Shown here in pieces: positions 36,399 through 46,162 of a stretch of 64,000 nucleotides of DNA. Every line of letters starts with the position of its first letter. Position 1 is the stretch's first letter. Both the position numbers and the translations under genes were made by a program. The DNA lies in NCBI RefSeq assembly GCF_029537735.1, contig NZ_JARPUQ010000001.1, positions 370,965 to 434,964 on the forward strand, given 5' to 3'. Under the pieces are notes generated by a model. The model worked only from the letters and a program-made list of their open reading frames with translations. It searched no databases and had not been told where the DNA came from. This DNA comes from Robiginitalea aestuariiviva. Its GTDB lineage: Bacteria; Bacteroidota; Bacteroidia; Flavobacteriales; Flavobacteriaceae.

Positions 36399-36695
36399 TT
36401 ATACGTATTCGTTCAGGATCCCGATCAGGGTATTGGCATCCTGCTCGCCGCTCTGGCGCCAGACCATTTCCCCTTTCTTGTAGATCATCAGGGTCGGGAG
36501 CCCTTTAATGCGAAGTGCCTGGGACAATTCCTTGTTCTTGTCCACGTCAATTTTAATGACCTTTCCCTTGTCGCCCAGGGCAGCGGCAACATCTCTCAGG
36601 ACAGGGTGCATAGCTGTGGACTGGTCGTTCCACTCGGCATAGAAGTCCAGGAGTACCGGGACCTTCTGGTCGATGAGTTCACCGAATTTCGACAT
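36399..36695 (-). CDS. Thioredoxin-fold protein lacking the CxxC active site
   Basis: A 98-residue cytoplasmic protein with a clear thioredoxin sequence frame: VPVLLDFYAEW, MHPVLRDVAAALG, VIKIDVDKN, and the cis-proline turn GLPTLMIYKKG. However, the redox motif WCGPC is replaced by WNDQST and the protein contains no cysteine at all. It cannot act as a thiol-disulfide reductase and may be a chaperone-like or binding version of the fold. The upstream TACTTTTG at 36719-36726 (minus strand) fits a -7 element, so it is probably transcribed alone. Confidence 0.88.
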   Translation of the reverse strand: MSKFGELIDQKVPVLLDFYAEWNDQSTAMHPVLRDVAAALGDKGKVIKIDVDKNKELSQALRIKGLPTLMIYKKGEMVWRQSGEQDANTLIGILNEYV

Positions 36696-36718
36696 AAAGC
36701 AGGCGTTGATTTACCCCT

Positions 36719-36726
36719 CAAAAGTA
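36719..36726 (-). promoter_or_regulatory. Candidate -7 element of the thioredoxin-fold gene
   Basis: TACTTTTG on the minus strand fits TAnnTTTG, 23 bases before the ATG. No matching -33 element was seen. Confidence 0.5.
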
Positions 36727-36786
36727 AGAAAAAATGTTAAACACGGCTTGAAACCGCCTGTGATAGAGGGGGCTCGGTCGTTAAAT

Positions 36787-38016
36787 TCAAGTTAAACCGG
36801 TTTTCTTCAGGGTGATGACGGTAATCTCCGGCCAAATGCCTACCCGCCCGGGATAGCCCAGGAACCCGAAGCCGCGGTTTACATTGATAAACTGCCCCAG
36901 TTCCTCATAGATTCCCGCCCAGTACTTATACCGCCACTTCACCGGGCTCCATTTTACCCACCCCGGGATCTCGATCCCGAATTGCATGCCGTGGGTATGC
37001 CCGCTCAGGGTCAGGTGGTAATGCATGGGATGGTGGATAACCACGTCCTCCCAATGGGAAGGGTCATGACTTAGAAGAATTTTAAAATCGGAGGGGTCCA
37101 CGGCACCGCAGGCCGCATCCAGGTCTCCCGCCTTCTTGAAGCCGCCTCGCCCCCAGTTTTCCACGCCAATCAGGGCAATGCGGTCTTGGCCTTTTTGCAG
37201 GTACCGGTGTTCGTTCAGCAACAGGTCAAAGCCCATTTCCCTTTGCATGGTTTTCAGGGATTCCAGGTTTTCGGCCTTTTCCTCTTCGGTATCCCAGGGA
37301 ATATAATCCCCGTAGTCGTGGTTGCCCAGGATGGAGTACTTCCCGTCCGGCGCACTCAGGCGCGAAAAGAGTTCCGTCCAGGGCTGCATTTCACTGGCCT
37401 TGTTGTTGACCATGTCCCCCGTGAAAAAGAGGACATCACTCTCCTGCCGGTTGATCAGGTCTACCCCGTATTCGATTTTCTTCCGGTTGTCGAAACTGCC
37501 GCTGTGCACATCGGAAATCTGGGTAATGGTGTAATTGTGGAAGGCCTCCGGCAGGTCTTTGAATTCCAGGTTATACCGGAGGACGCGAAAATTGTATTTC
37601 CCCCGATACATGCCATAGAGCAACGCCCCGAAGGGCAGGGAGGCAATCCCCAGGGCCATCAGGCTCAGGAAGCGGCGGCGGCCCGGGATGCTGAATTCCC
37701 GGGTGTTCCCGGCCAGCTTGTGGTAGGCAGCCACCACCAGGCGGAAAATGTCTTCGGAAAACAGGAAAAAAATGGTAATCAGGTTAAAGGTGAGCAGGGC
37801 CAGCAAAAACCCGAAGGCATAGCTCTTGGGCCGGCTCAGTACCCGCCCGGGGTCATCCCCCGCGGTAAACTGCCAGATAAAATTCCCCAGTACCACCAGG
37901 GCCACCCCCAGGTACAGGTAGTATACCCAAGGGAAGCGCGTTCCGGAGCGCAGGGCTTGCAGGGTATACAGGGACATGGCCAGGTAAAGGACGGTAAAAA
38001 CGATCCAGCGTAGCAT
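36787..38016 (-). CDS. Membrane-anchored metallophosphoesterase
   Basis: A 409-residue protein with three to four transmembrane helices in the first ~125 residues and a calcineurin-like phosphoesterase domain after residue ~155. The metal-binding motifs are in order: DVHSGS, GDMVNN, GNHDYGDY and HYHLTLSGHTHGMQFG. This layout matches bacterial YaeI/YkuE-type membrane phosphoesterases, some of which act on lipid or phosphate diesters. The substrate is not known. It lies 30 bases downstream of cutC on the same strand and may be co-transcribed. Confidence 0.9.
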   Translation of the reverse strand: MLRWIVFTVLYLAMSLYTLQALRSGTRFPWVYYLYLGVALVVLGNFIWQFTAGDDPGRVLSRPKSYAFGFLLALLTFNLITIFFLFSEDIFRLVVAAYHKLAGNTREFSIPGRRRFLSLMALGIASLPFGALLYGMYRGKYNFRVLRYNLEFKDLPEAFHNYTITQISDVHSGSFDNRKKIEYGVDLINRQESDVLFFTGDMVNNKASEMQPWTELFSRLSAPDGKYSILGNHDYGDYIPWDTEEEKAENLESLKTMQREMGFDLLLNEHRYLQKGQDRIALIGVENWGRGGFKKAGDLDAACGAVDPSDFKILLSHDPSHWEDVVIHHPMHYHLTLSGHTHGMQFGIEIPGWVKWSPVKWRYKYWAGIYEELGQFINVNRGFGFLGYPGRVGIWPEITVITLKKTGLT

Positions 38017-38046
38017 GGTGGAGGCTTTCTACAAATATACCGATTT

Positions 38047-38793
38047 TCAGGCGGTTCGGGGCGCTCCGGGGCCGGGATTTACAGCAGCCACCACCTCCCG
38101 GATCAGGGCCGTATCAGTAACCGGCGGAGGGCCGTCCGTGAGCAGGCCGGGGCTGTTCATCCCCGGGCCGTGTGCCGGGGGTATGCTGCGGAAACCTGCC
38201 GTCCCGGATACATGCAGGGTACGGAACCCCTTTTCCAGAAACAGGTGGGCATTGTCGGGCCGTATACCCCCACCGGGCATGATCTGGCAATACTGCGCCT
38301 CGGCCTGCAGTTTTTCCAACAGCGGCAAGCCCGTTACCGCGTCCGCGGCCTGCCCGCTGCTGAGGAGGGTATCTACCCCCAGGGCGTCCAGGTGGGCCAG
38401 GGCCTCCAGGGGCTGCGGGCACTGATCAAAGGCCCGGTGAAAGGTGAAATGCCCCGGGAAGGCATCCCGGACCATGGCTGTGCGGTGCCGGTCCAGCTGC
38501 CCGTCCGGCAGCAGGAAGCCGCAAACCACCCCGGCCATCCCGAGCTCTGATACCCAGGCAATATCCCGGAGGATGATGTCGAATTCCGCATCTGTATAGC
38601 TGAAATTCCCGCTTCGGGGACGGATAAGTACGTGTACCGGCAGGGAGAGCTGTTCGCAGACCACTTCCAGCAAGCCCGCAGAAGGCGTAAGCCCGCCCAC
38701 AGCCAGCTCCGAACAAAGCTCAATGCGGTGGGCTCCCCCGGCCTTTGCAGCCCGGGCAGAGGCCAGGGAATTGGCGCAAACTTCTACCTGCAT
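38047..38793 (-). CDS. cutC: CutC family protein
   Basis: TIM-barrel protein of 248 residues in the CutC family, linked historically to copper homeostasis in E. coli, although its biochemical activity remains unclear. Characteristic stretches are MQVEVCANSLASARAAKAGG with the N-terminal ExCxxS motif, RIELCSELAVGGLTPSAGLL, LIRPRSGNF and the FHRAFD motif. It is divergent from the glycosylasparaginase gene with only 40 bases between them, and 30 bases upstream of the phosphoesterase. Confidence 0.92.
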   Translation of the reverse strand: MQVEVCANSLASARAAKAGGAHRIELCSELAVGGLTPSAGLLEVVCEQLSLPVHVLIRPRSGNFSYTDAEFDIILRDIAWVSELGMAGVVCGFLLPDGQLDRHRTAMVRDAFPGHFTFHRAFDQCPQPLEALAHLDALGVDTLLSSGQAADAVTGLPLLEKLQAEAQYCQIMPGGGIRPDNAHLFLEKGFRTLHVSGTAGFRSIPPAHGPGMNSPGLLTDGPPPVTDTALIREVVAAVNPGPGAPRTA

Positions 38794-38833
38794 AATACGT
38801 ATATTTAATCCCTAAATGTAAATCCTTCCCGCC

Positions 38834-39820
38834 ATGCACCGAAGAAAATTCCTGAGAAATTCCTCCATGGGAACCGCCGGCCTGCTGGGCGCTTCCGCCC
38901 TGGCCTCCTGTCGCGAAACCAGTCCGGAACCCCTCCCCCCAACCGAGGCAAAGGGGCCTGTTGCCGTGTGCACCTGGGATTTCGGGAATGCCACCGCACG
39001 CGCCTGGGAGGTACTCCAACCCGGGGGCCAGGCCCTGGATGCCGTGGAAGCCGGGGTTATGGTGGAAGAAGCGGACCCCAAAAACCAGACGGTGGGCCTG
39101 GGCGGACGGCCGGATCGTGAGGGGCGCGTAACCCTGGATGCCTGCATCATGGATGCTAAAGGAGGCTGCGGCTCAGTCATGGGGCTGGAGGGCTTTGTAC
39201 ACCCGATTTCCGTAGCCCGGAAAGTGATGGAAGAAACCCCGCACGTGATCCTGGTGGGCGAAGGGGCAGGGCAGTTTGCCGAAGCCCAGGGATTCGAACG
39301 GCAGGATCTGCTTACCGAGGCTTCGCGCCTGGAATGGGAAGCCTGGAAAGAGGAGGCCAACTACCAGCCCATCATCAACATCGAAAACCACGATACCATT
39401 GGTATGCTGGCCCTGGACGCCCAGGGCAACCTGGCCGGCGCCTGCACCACCAGCGGCCTGGCCTACAAGATGCGCGGGCGCGTGGGGGATTCCCCGGTGA
39501 TCGGGGCGGGTCTTTACGTGGATAATGAGGTAGGGGCCGCCACGGCCACGGGCCTGGGCGAGGAAGTGGTGCGCACCGTAGGCAGCTTCCTGATTGTGGA
39601 GCTGATGCGGCAGGGCATGAGCCCTCAGGAGGCCTGTGAGGAAGGGGTGCGCCGTATCCTGCAGCGCAACCAGGGCAGGGAAGATTTCCAGATTGGCTTC
39701 CTGGCCCTGAATAAGCGAGGGGAAACGGGTGCCTATTGCATACACCCCGGGTTTTCCTACCGCCGCTTTGACGGTAGCGGGCACCGGAATATCCCGTCCG
39801 AAAGCGTCCTGAAGTCCTGA
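38834..39820 (+). CDS. N4-(beta-N-acetylglucosaminyl)-L-asparaginase (glycosylasparaginase)
   Basis: N-terminal nucleophile hydrolase that cleaves the GlcNAc-asparagine link of N-glycopeptides, or related isoaspartyl substrates. It has 328 residues. The N-terminus MHRRKFLRNSSMGTAGLLGA followed by SALASC combines a twin-arginine motif with a lipobox-like cysteine, so it is exported, probably as a Tat lipoprotein. Self-cleavage should occur before the threonine of ENHDTIGMLALD, giving the new N-terminus TIGM. Substrate-site motifs include GGLGRPDREG-like sequence (GLGGRPDREGRVTLD), TTSGLAYKMRGRVGDSP and GATATGLGE-like (AATATGLGEE). The organism's ability to exploit glycoproteins fits. Confidence 0.9.
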   Translation: MHRRKFLRNSSMGTAGLLGASALASCRETSPEPLPPTEAKGPVAVCTWDFGNATARAWEVLQPGGQALDAVEAGVMVEEADPKNQTVGLGGRPDREGRVTLDACIMDAKGGCGSVMGLEGFVHPISVARKVMEETPHVILVGEGAGQFAEAQGFERQDLLTEASRLEWEAWKEEANYQPIINIENHDTIGMLALDAQGNLAGACTTSGLAYKMRGRVGDSPVIGAGLYVDNEVGAATATGLGEEVVRTVGSFLIVELMRQGMSPQEACEEGVRRILQRNQGREDFQIGFLALNKRGETGAYCIHPGFSYRRFDGSGHRNIPSESVLKS

Positions 39821-39859
39821 GATTTTCTGTAGTTTTATCCCTCACCCAAAGCCTTAGAC

Positions 39860-42691
39860 ATGTCTGAGAAAAAACGGCTCTTCCTGCTGGATGCCTATGC
39901 CCTGATTTTTCGCGGGTATTACGCCCTGATCAAAAACCCCCGCATCAATTCCAAGGGCATGGACACCTCTGCCATTATGGGGTTCATGAATTCCCTGCTG
40001 GATGTAATCCGGCGGGAGAAGCCGGACCACCTGGCGGTGTGTTTCGACAAGGACGGCAGTGCGGAACGCACCGAACTCTTTCCCGAATACAAGGCCAACC
40101 GGGACGAAACCCCGGATGCCATCCGCATCGCCGTCCCTTGGATCCAGAAGATCCTCAAGGCCATGCACATCCCGGTAATTGAACGCTCCGGCATGGAGGC
40201 CGACGACATTATCGGCACCCTGGCCCGGCAGGCCGAAGCCCAGGGTTACCAGGTCTTTATGGTTACCCCGGATAAGGATTTCGGGCAGTTGGTTACCGAA
40301 AACATCTTTATGTACAGGCCTTCCCGCATGGGGAACGGGATTGAGATCTGGGGCATCCCCGAGGTGCAGAAACGCTTTGGGGTAGAACGGCCCGAACAGG
40401 TGATCGACTACCTGGGCATGATGGGCGACAGCAGTGACAACATTCCCGGCTTTCCCGGGGTAGGCGATAAGACAGCCAAGAAATTCATCGAGCAATTTGG
40501 CTCTCTGGAAAACCTGCTCGAAAACACGGACCAGCTAAAGGGCAAGATGAAGGAACGCATCATTGAGAATGCCGAACTGGGACGACTTTCCAAAAAACTC
40601 GCCACCATCTGCGTGGATTGCGACGTAACCTTTGACGAGCACGATTTTGAGCTGAGCATGCCGGACAGCCAGCAGGTGCAGGAACTCTTTGAAGAGCTGG
40701 AATTCCGCCGGCTTCGGGAACAGTTTCTCAAACTCTTTTCCGGAGAGGCAGCAGAGGCCACAGCAGTCAGCAGTACGGAGACCGCACGACAACTGGACAA
40801 GCCCGCCGGCAGCGGGCAGTTTTCCCTTTTCGGGGAGGCTCAGGGCGAGGGGGAAGCACCCCGGGAATACTCCAGCCGTAAAACCATCAAGGAAACAGAA
40901 CACCATTACCAGACGGTTCAGGAAGGCATGGGCATGAAACTCTTTATGCGCAGCCTTATGGCTCAGGGCCGGGTCTGTTTCGACACCGAAACCACTTCCC
41001 TGGACCCCCTGCAGGCCGAACTGGTGGGCATTGCCTTTTCCTGGGAAGCCCACAAAGGGTATTACGTCCCCATTCCGGGTGGGCGGGAAGCGGCCAGCCA
41101 GGTTCTGGAACAGCTGCGACCCTTCTTTGAATCTGAATCCATCGAGAAGGTGGGACAGAACCTGAAGTACGACATCAAGGTGTTGAGCACTTACAACCTC
41201 CCGGTAAAGGGCCCGCTTTTCGACACCATGCTGGCCCATTACCTGATTAACCCGGATATGCGCCACAACATGGATGTGCTGGCGGAAACCTACCTGAACT
41301 ACACCCCCGTACCCATCAGCGACCTGATCGGGAAGAAGGGCAAGAACCAGCTGAGTATGCGGGAGGTGCCCGTGGAGGAACAGACCGAATACGCGGTGGA
41401 GGATGCGGACATTACCCTGCAACTGGCCGACCACTTCCAGCCGGAATTGAAGGCCGCCCAAACCGAGACCCTGTTCCGGGACATTGAGATCCCGTTGCTG
41501 CGGGTCCTGGCAGACATGGAGCTGGAGGGGATTAATCTGGATACGGCCTTCCTCAAAAGCCTTTCCGGGGACCTGGAAAACGACATTGCATCCCTGGAAC
41601 AGGGTATCTACAAGGCTGCCGGGGAAACCTTCAACATCGGATCCCCCAAACAGCTGGGGGAAATCCTCTTCGACAAGATGAAACTGGTGGACAAGCCCAA
41701 AAAGACCCGCACAGGCCAGTATTCCACTGCAGAGGAAGTGCTTTCGGACCTGGCCAAGGAACACGAGATTGTTCGCATGGTCCTGGACTACCGGGGCCTG
41801 GCGAAACTCAAGAGCACCTACGTGGACGCCCTGCCCGAACAGGTTTCTGCCGTGACCGGGCGGGTTCATACGGATTATATGCAGACGGTAGCCGCTACCG
41901 GCCGCCTGAGCAGCAACAACCCCAACCTGCAGAACATCCCCATCCGCACTGAACGGGGCCGGCAGATTCGCAAGGCCTTTATTCCCAGGGATGCCGATTA
42001 CCAGCTTCTGGCAGCGGATTACTCCCAGATAGAGCTGCGCATTATTGCGGCCTTAAGCGAAGAGGAAAACATGATCGAGTCCTTTCGGCGGGGGGAAGAC
42101 ATCCACGCGGCCACGGCAGCCCGGGTTTTCAAGGTCCCCCTGGAGGCAGTGACCCGGGAACAGCGTTCCAACGCCAAGACCGTGAACTTTGGGATCATTT
42201 ACGGGGTATCGGCCTTTGGCCTGAGCAACCAGACCAACCTGAGCCGCAGCGAGGCCAAGGAATTGATCGACACCTATTACCAGACCTATCCGAAATTGCG
42301 GAACTACATCAGCGACCAGATCGACTTTGCCCGGGAAAACGGGTATGTACAGACCGTACTGGGCCGCCGCCGGTACCTGAAGGACATCAATGCCGGAAAT
42401 GCCGTGGTGCGGGGGGCGGCGGAACGCAACGCCGTAAATGCCCCCATCCAGGGGAGCGCCGCAGACATCATCAAGATTGCCATGATCCGCATCCACCAAA
42501 AACTACAGGAGGATGGGTACCGCACCCGCATGCTCCTTCAGGTTCATGATGAACTGGTCTTTGACGTTTACAAACCCGAGTTGGAAAAGGTAAGCGCCAT
42601 GATCAAATCGGAAATGGAAAGCGCCTACAATCTGGCCGTACCCCTGGTAGTGGATGTAGGGGTGGGCGCCAATTGGCTGGAAGCGCATTAA
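39860..42691 (+). CDS. polA: DNA polymerase I
   Basis: Repair and Okazaki-processing polymerase of 943 residues with all three domains. The 5'-3' exonuclease covers ~1-290, with FDKDGSAERTELFPEYKANR and the GDSSDNIPG loop. The 3'-5' exonuclease has the intact FDTETTSLDP and later D residues (YAVEDADITLQL). The polymerase domain has motif A DYSQIELRI, motif B RSNAKTVNFGIIYG and motif C QVHDELVFDV. The exo motifs look functional, unlike some Gram-positive enzymes. It is monocistronic, with TAGTTTTA at 39830-39837 as a possible -7 element. Its stop codon lies one base from the stop of the convergent lipoprotein gene. Confidence 0.98.
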   Translation: MSEKKRLFLLDAYALIFRGYYALIKNPRINSKGMDTSAIMGFMNSLLDVIRREKPDHLAVCFDKDGSAERTELFPEYKANRDETPDAIRIAVPWIQKILKAMHIPVIERSGMEADDIIGTLARQAEAQGYQVFMVTPDKDFGQLVTENIFMYRPSRMGNGIEIWGIPEVQKRFGVERPEQVIDYLGMMGDSSDNIPGFPGVGDKTAKKFIEQFGSLENLLENTDQLKGKMKERIIENAELGRLSKKLATICVDCDVTFDEHDFELSMPDSQQVQELFEELEFRRLREQFLKLFSGEAAEATAVSSTETARQLDKPAGSGQFSLFGEAQGEGEAPREYSSRKTIKETEHHYQTVQEGMGMKLFMRSLMAQGRVCFDTETTSLDPLQAELVGIAFSWEAHKGYYVPIPGGREAASQVLEQLRPFFESESIEKVGQNLKYDIKVLSTYNLPVKGPLFDTMLAHYLINPDMRHNMDVLAETYLNYTPVPISDLIGKKGKNQLSMREVPVEEQTEYAVEDADITLQLADHFQPELKAAQTETLFRDIEIPLLRVLADMELEGINLDTAFLKSLSGDLENDIASLEQGIYKAAGETFNIGSPKQLGEILFDKMKLVDKPKKTRTGQYSTAEEVLSDLAKEHEIVRMVLDYRGLAKLKSTYVDALPEQVSAVTGRVHTDYMQTVAATGRLSSNNPNLQNIPIRTERGRQIRKAFIPRDADYQLLAADYSQIELRIIAALSEEENMIESFRRGEDIHAATAARVFKVPLEAVTREQRSNAKTVNFGIIYGVSAFGLSNQTNLSRSEAKELIDTYYQTYPKLRNYISDQIDFARENGYVQTVLGRRRYLKDINAGNAVVRGAAERNAVNAPIQGSAADIIKIAMIRIHQKLQEDGYRTRMLLQVHDELVFDVYKPELEKVSAMIKSEMESAYNLAVPLVVDVGVGANWLEAH

Positions 42692-42692
42692 A

Positions 42693-43184
42693 CTACCGCT
42701 TGCGAAACACCAGCTGCCCGCCGCTGATCTGGTCTGCAAACACAGAACCCTCCAGATCCATGGTGAGCAGGTTCCCGGAAAGGGTTACGTTTACGGAAGA
42801 AGTGGCCCCGGCGGCATCCGTAATGGTTACCACCCCGTTTTCATAGGTATAGGTGCCGGAATCCGCATCGGCCTGGGTCGGGCAAGGGATGTCGAAGTTC
42901 CCGACCGCCAGGCCGCTCAGGTCCAGGTAATCAAAGGAATTTTCAGCAGTGGCCTCCCCATTGGCCTCGAAGGTAAGGGCCAGAATATAACAGTTACGGG
43001 CGGCCAGGATCCGTAAAAAATCGCTGGCCAGCAATTCGTCCTGGGTGGCTGTATTGGCATCCAGTTGCAGTTCCACGGCATCCCAGGTGCCAATTATGGA
43101 AGGCGGTTCGGAACCCCCTCCGTCGTTGGAACAGCTACTTAGGAACCCCAGGGCCAGCAGGCCCGCCGCTATTGCTTTTCTCAT
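42693..43184 (-). CDS. Lipocalin-like lipoprotein
   Basis: Small exported lipoprotein of 163 residues from the ATG at 43184. That start places the lipobox cysteine (LLALGFLSSC) at residue 18, whereas the ORF start 36 bases upstream does not. The mature part has the beta-rich pattern of the lipocalin_4/5-like domains of Bacteroidota: an opening IIGTWDAVELQLD, a middle ILALTFEANGEATAENSFD, and a late GTYTYENGVVTITD. Such proteins probably bind small hydrophobic ligands at the envelope but none is characterised in detail. It converges with polA with essentially no spacer. Confidence 0.8.
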   Translation of the reverse strand: MRKAIAAGLLALGFLSSCSNDGGGSEPPSIIGTWDAVELQLDANTATQDELLASDFLRILAARNCYILALTFEANGEATAENSFDYLDLSGLAVGNFDIPCPTQADADSGTYTYENGVVTITDAAGATSSVNVTLSGNLLTMDLEGSVFADQISGGQLVFRKR

Positions 43185-43238
43185 AACCTTTGTTTTAAAC
43201 GATAACGGCAAGATACCCAATATCTTTTACCCTTTTCG

Positions 43239-45938
43239 TTAAAAGGCAAAGCGGTAGGTGGCCTTCACCAGGAAAATATTGGCCGGCTGCTGCGCGCCCC
43301 CAAAGACGTTGTCCTGTAGCCCGGCCCACAGGCTGTTGCCGGGGTCCCCCGAAGCGGTAAGGTCCTGTGACCACACCAGGAAAAGCTCGGACCCGGGGAT
43401 GTATTCCCAACGCACCACCAGGTTGGACCGGAATTGCACAAAGGAAAAATCGGGGTCGGCAAAGCTGAAATCCGGGGTGCCGTCCAGGGATTCGTCAATC
43501 TGGTAAGCCCCGTCCGCATAGGTGAGCTGGGCATCGCTGTAGGCGGTAATGCGATCTTCAAACCGGGCTGCCAGGGGGTCGGTTACATGTTTGAAGGCAC
43601 TGTACTGCCCCTGGGAAATAAAGGGCTGCCCCCAGTACTGTATGGTCAGGTTGGGATTAATGGTATAATTCACCCGCAACGAGAGGGAAAGGGTCTGCTG
43701 GTCTATAGTCCCGTTCAGGTAGCGCACAGACCCGCCCAGATCGATATTCTGGATATACTGCAAACGGTCCTTATTCACAGTATAGCTGGGATTTGCCGAA
43801 ATACTGAGGGCGTTGGTGGGCTGATACGTGATTCCCCCTTGCAGGTAATACCGGCGGAAGGAATCGTCAAAGGCCTTCCGGCCATTCTGGAACAGGTTAA
43901 AGCGAAGTTTTTTCCGGCGGTCCGTATTAATGCCGTTCCAGAAGGATACCCCGGGGGAATTGCGCAGGCGGGGACCACCCCTGAGGTCAAAATTGGAGTA
44001 CTGCAACGGCTGCACGGTAACCCCCAGGTTGGTAAACCAGTTGTTGGCCCAGTTCTGCCAGCTGTTGGCATTGAACTGCAGCAGGTTGTGGTTCCCCCCA
44101 AAATCCCAGGCGCTCCAGTGGTTGTAGTTGATCCCCACCCTGCGAAAGGTATTGTCCGGCTTCAGGCTCTGATACGCCACCCAGGTATAGTGGCGGATGT
44201 CGTCTGCCTGCCGCTGGAAGCCAATATCGTTGAGTTCCAGTTCCGGGGAGCGCCAGGTGGCGCCGCTTTCAAACCGCCAGTGGCCGTTGCCTACCTTCCC
44301 CACCTGCAGGTTCCCGCCCGTCCCGGTCAGGGAAGTACGGTCAGGGTCTACCTCCAGGTAATCCGCCCCGGCCCGCTGGAAGAGATGGGCTATGGACTGC
44401 TGGGTGCGGGTTATGGCTTCCGGGCTGCCGCTAACATGGCTCCAGACCAGGCTGCCGCCCAGGTACCAGTCCCGGTTGTTCCACTGGTGCTTGAAATCCA
44501 CCCCCCCGGAGTAGGCTGCACGGTGGAGCCAGCCCATGGATTCGGGCAACTCTTCCCGGTTGGTGGCCGTAACGATGGTCCCGATATAAGTATCCCCCTC
44601 GTTAAAATCTTTCTGGATACGCCCCACCAGATAGTTGGTCAGGGGCTCCACGGTTTCGCGCCGGCGGCTGCCCTGGTTGTCGATAACGGCCCGGCGGCGG
44701 GCCGTCAGGCTTTCCAATAAGCCCACAGACCACCCGTCCTGCGTCTTGCCGCTGAATTTCGCCGCCCCCAGGATGGGCGTGGTTGTGGGTTGGTCTACAT
44801 ATTCCCCGGCCGCGGTTGCCGGGTAGCCCTGCGGGCTGCGGCCAATGCGGCGGCTGTAAAAGACATTGTCGGACCCGAAGGTATCCCCGGCAATGGATTC
44901 GGACACGGGGTAGTTGAAAATGTTTTTGTTTTCCACGAAAAAGGGCCGCTGTTCCCGGAAAAAGATCTGGAAGCCGTCCAGGGCAATGGCGGATGGGTCC
45001 GCCTCCACCTGTCCGAAGTCCGGGTTCAGGGTCAGGTCCAGGGTCAAGTCATTGGTAATGCCGATCTTGGCGTCCAGCCCACCGGTAAGGGTAGTTTCCT
45101 GCCCATCCTCGAAGGGGTTTCCCGCCTCGGCTTCAAAACTGCGGGTGCGGGCCACCGTGTAGGGCTGGATCTCCAGCTGATTCTGGGATTCGATATCCCG
45201 CAATCCTTCCAGCAGGCCAAATTCACTTACAAAGCCCGGGGTGTCTACCGGCAGGCGCTGCCATACCGAACGCTCTTCGTCCCGGAAAAACCGCCGCATC
45301 ACCTGCAACCCCCAGGTCTGCCGGGGGGCCTCTGCAAACTTAAGCTGGCTTAAGGGGATGCGCATCTCGGCGGTCCAGCCCTGGGCATCGGTCCGGGTCT
45401 TCACATACCAGATCGGGTTCCAGGTATCGTCCTCATTGTTGCCGTTGTTGGATTCAAATACGTCCCCCTTTACCCCGGCCGCCGAAACGATAAAGCCGAA
45501 GGCCGTGCGCTTGTCGAAGTAACTATCGATAAAGATCCCAACCCAATCCCCGTCAAAACCATCCCTCCGGGAAAGCCGCTTTACGATCTTCCCGGGTTCC
45601 GTATCAAAAGCCCGGATCCCCACATAAAGGTTGCTGGCATCGTAGAGGATACGGAATTGGGTTTGCTGGGCCGGGGGGGTATTCTCATCCGGCCGGTGTT
45701 CGATAAAATCCCCGCCCCAGGGCACCTGCTCCCAGGCCGCATCGGACAGATCCCCGTCTATAGTCGGGGCCTGCGCGGGCATAATGCTTTGTGTGGTATA
45801 GGTTTTACGCGGAACGGCATCCGGATCTGCGGTGGCAGAAGGGTCTGAGGGGCCGGCACCGACAGAAGCATCCTCCTGGGCGGAAAGGGAAAATACAGGA
45901 ACTGCGAGCAGCAGCGCCCAGAGTTTCAATCGCGTCAT
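43239..45938 (-). CDS. DUF5916 outer-membrane protein with CBM9-like N-terminal domain
   Basis: Outer-membrane protein of 899 residues. The signal peptide is MTRLKLWALLLAVPVFSLSA with cleavage before QED. Residues ~45-235 form a CBM9-like (DOMON-type) domain: APTIDGDLSDAAWEQVPW, QFRILYDASNLYVGIRAFD and GDWVGIFIDSYFDKRTAFGF. The remaining ~650 residues are DUF5916, a predicted beta-barrel of alternating aromatic strands that ends in the terminal phenylalanine-containing TYRFAF, as expected for Omp85-inserted barrels. Family members are common in Bacteroidota. Some lie near peptidase or carbohydrate genes, but no activity is established. It is divergent from the rplM operon. Confidence 0.87.
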   Translation of the reverse strand: MTRLKLWALLLAVPVFSLSAQEDASVGAGPSDPSATADPDAVPRKTYTTQSIMPAQAPTIDGDLSDAAWEQVPWGGDFIEHRPDENTPPAQQTQFRILYDASNLYVGIRAFDTEPGKIVKRLSRRDGFDGDWVGIFIDSYFDKRTAFGFIVSAAGVKGDVFESNNGNNEDDTWNPIWYVKTRTDAQGWTAEMRIPLSQLKFAEAPRQTWGLQVMRRFFRDEERSVWQRLPVDTPGFVSEFGLLEGLRDIESQNQLEIQPYTVARTRSFEAEAGNPFEDGQETTLTGGLDAKIGITNDLTLDLTLNPDFGQVEADPSAIALDGFQIFFREQRPFFVENKNIFNYPVSESIAGDTFGSDNVFYSRRIGRSPQGYPATAAGEYVDQPTTTPILGAAKFSGKTQDGWSVGLLESLTARRRAVIDNQGSRRRETVEPLTNYLVGRIQKDFNEGDTYIGTIVTATNREELPESMGWLHRAAYSGGVDFKHQWNNRDWYLGGSLVWSHVSGSPEAITRTQQSIAHLFQRAGADYLEVDPDRTSLTGTGGNLQVGKVGNGHWRFESGATWRSPELELNDIGFQRQADDIRHYTWVAYQSLKPDNTFRRVGINYNHWSAWDFGGNHNLLQFNANSWQNWANNWFTNLGVTVQPLQYSNFDLRGGPRLRNSPGVSFWNGINTDRRKKLRFNLFQNGRKAFDDSFRRYYLQGGITYQPTNALSISANPSYTVNKDRLQYIQNIDLGGSVRYLNGTIDQQTLSLSLRVNYTINPNLTIQYWGQPFISQGQYSAFKHVTDPLAARFEDRITAYSDAQLTYADGAYQIDESLDGTPDFSFADPDFSFVQFRSNLVVRWEYIPGSELFLVWSQDLTASGDPGNSLWAGLQDNVFGGAQQPANIFLVKATYRFAF

Positions 45939-46084
45939 GACTGTCAGGTTGATTGATGATACTTTAAGGACGGCTGCTGCAAGGCGGTGTTACAGCTTTC
46001 AGGCAAGTTTTCACAAGGCTTTAACAAAAATTCGGCCCGGCTTTGTAAATTTGCCGGATTGCAAAAAATATTGCCCAACAAGCA

Positions 46085-46115
46085 TTTGCAATTCAACTTA
46101 ATAATCGTACATTTG
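46085..46115 (+). promoter_or_regulatory. Promoter of the rplM-rpsI operon
   Basis: TTTG (46085-46088), 19-base spacer, TACATTTG (46108-46115): a full match to the Bacteroidota housekeeping consensus. Transcription should start near 46119. Confidence 0.8.
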
Positions 46116-46162
46116 CAGCCCGTTTATCGGGATTGAAGTGTTTAATGCGTAAATATTCAGTA

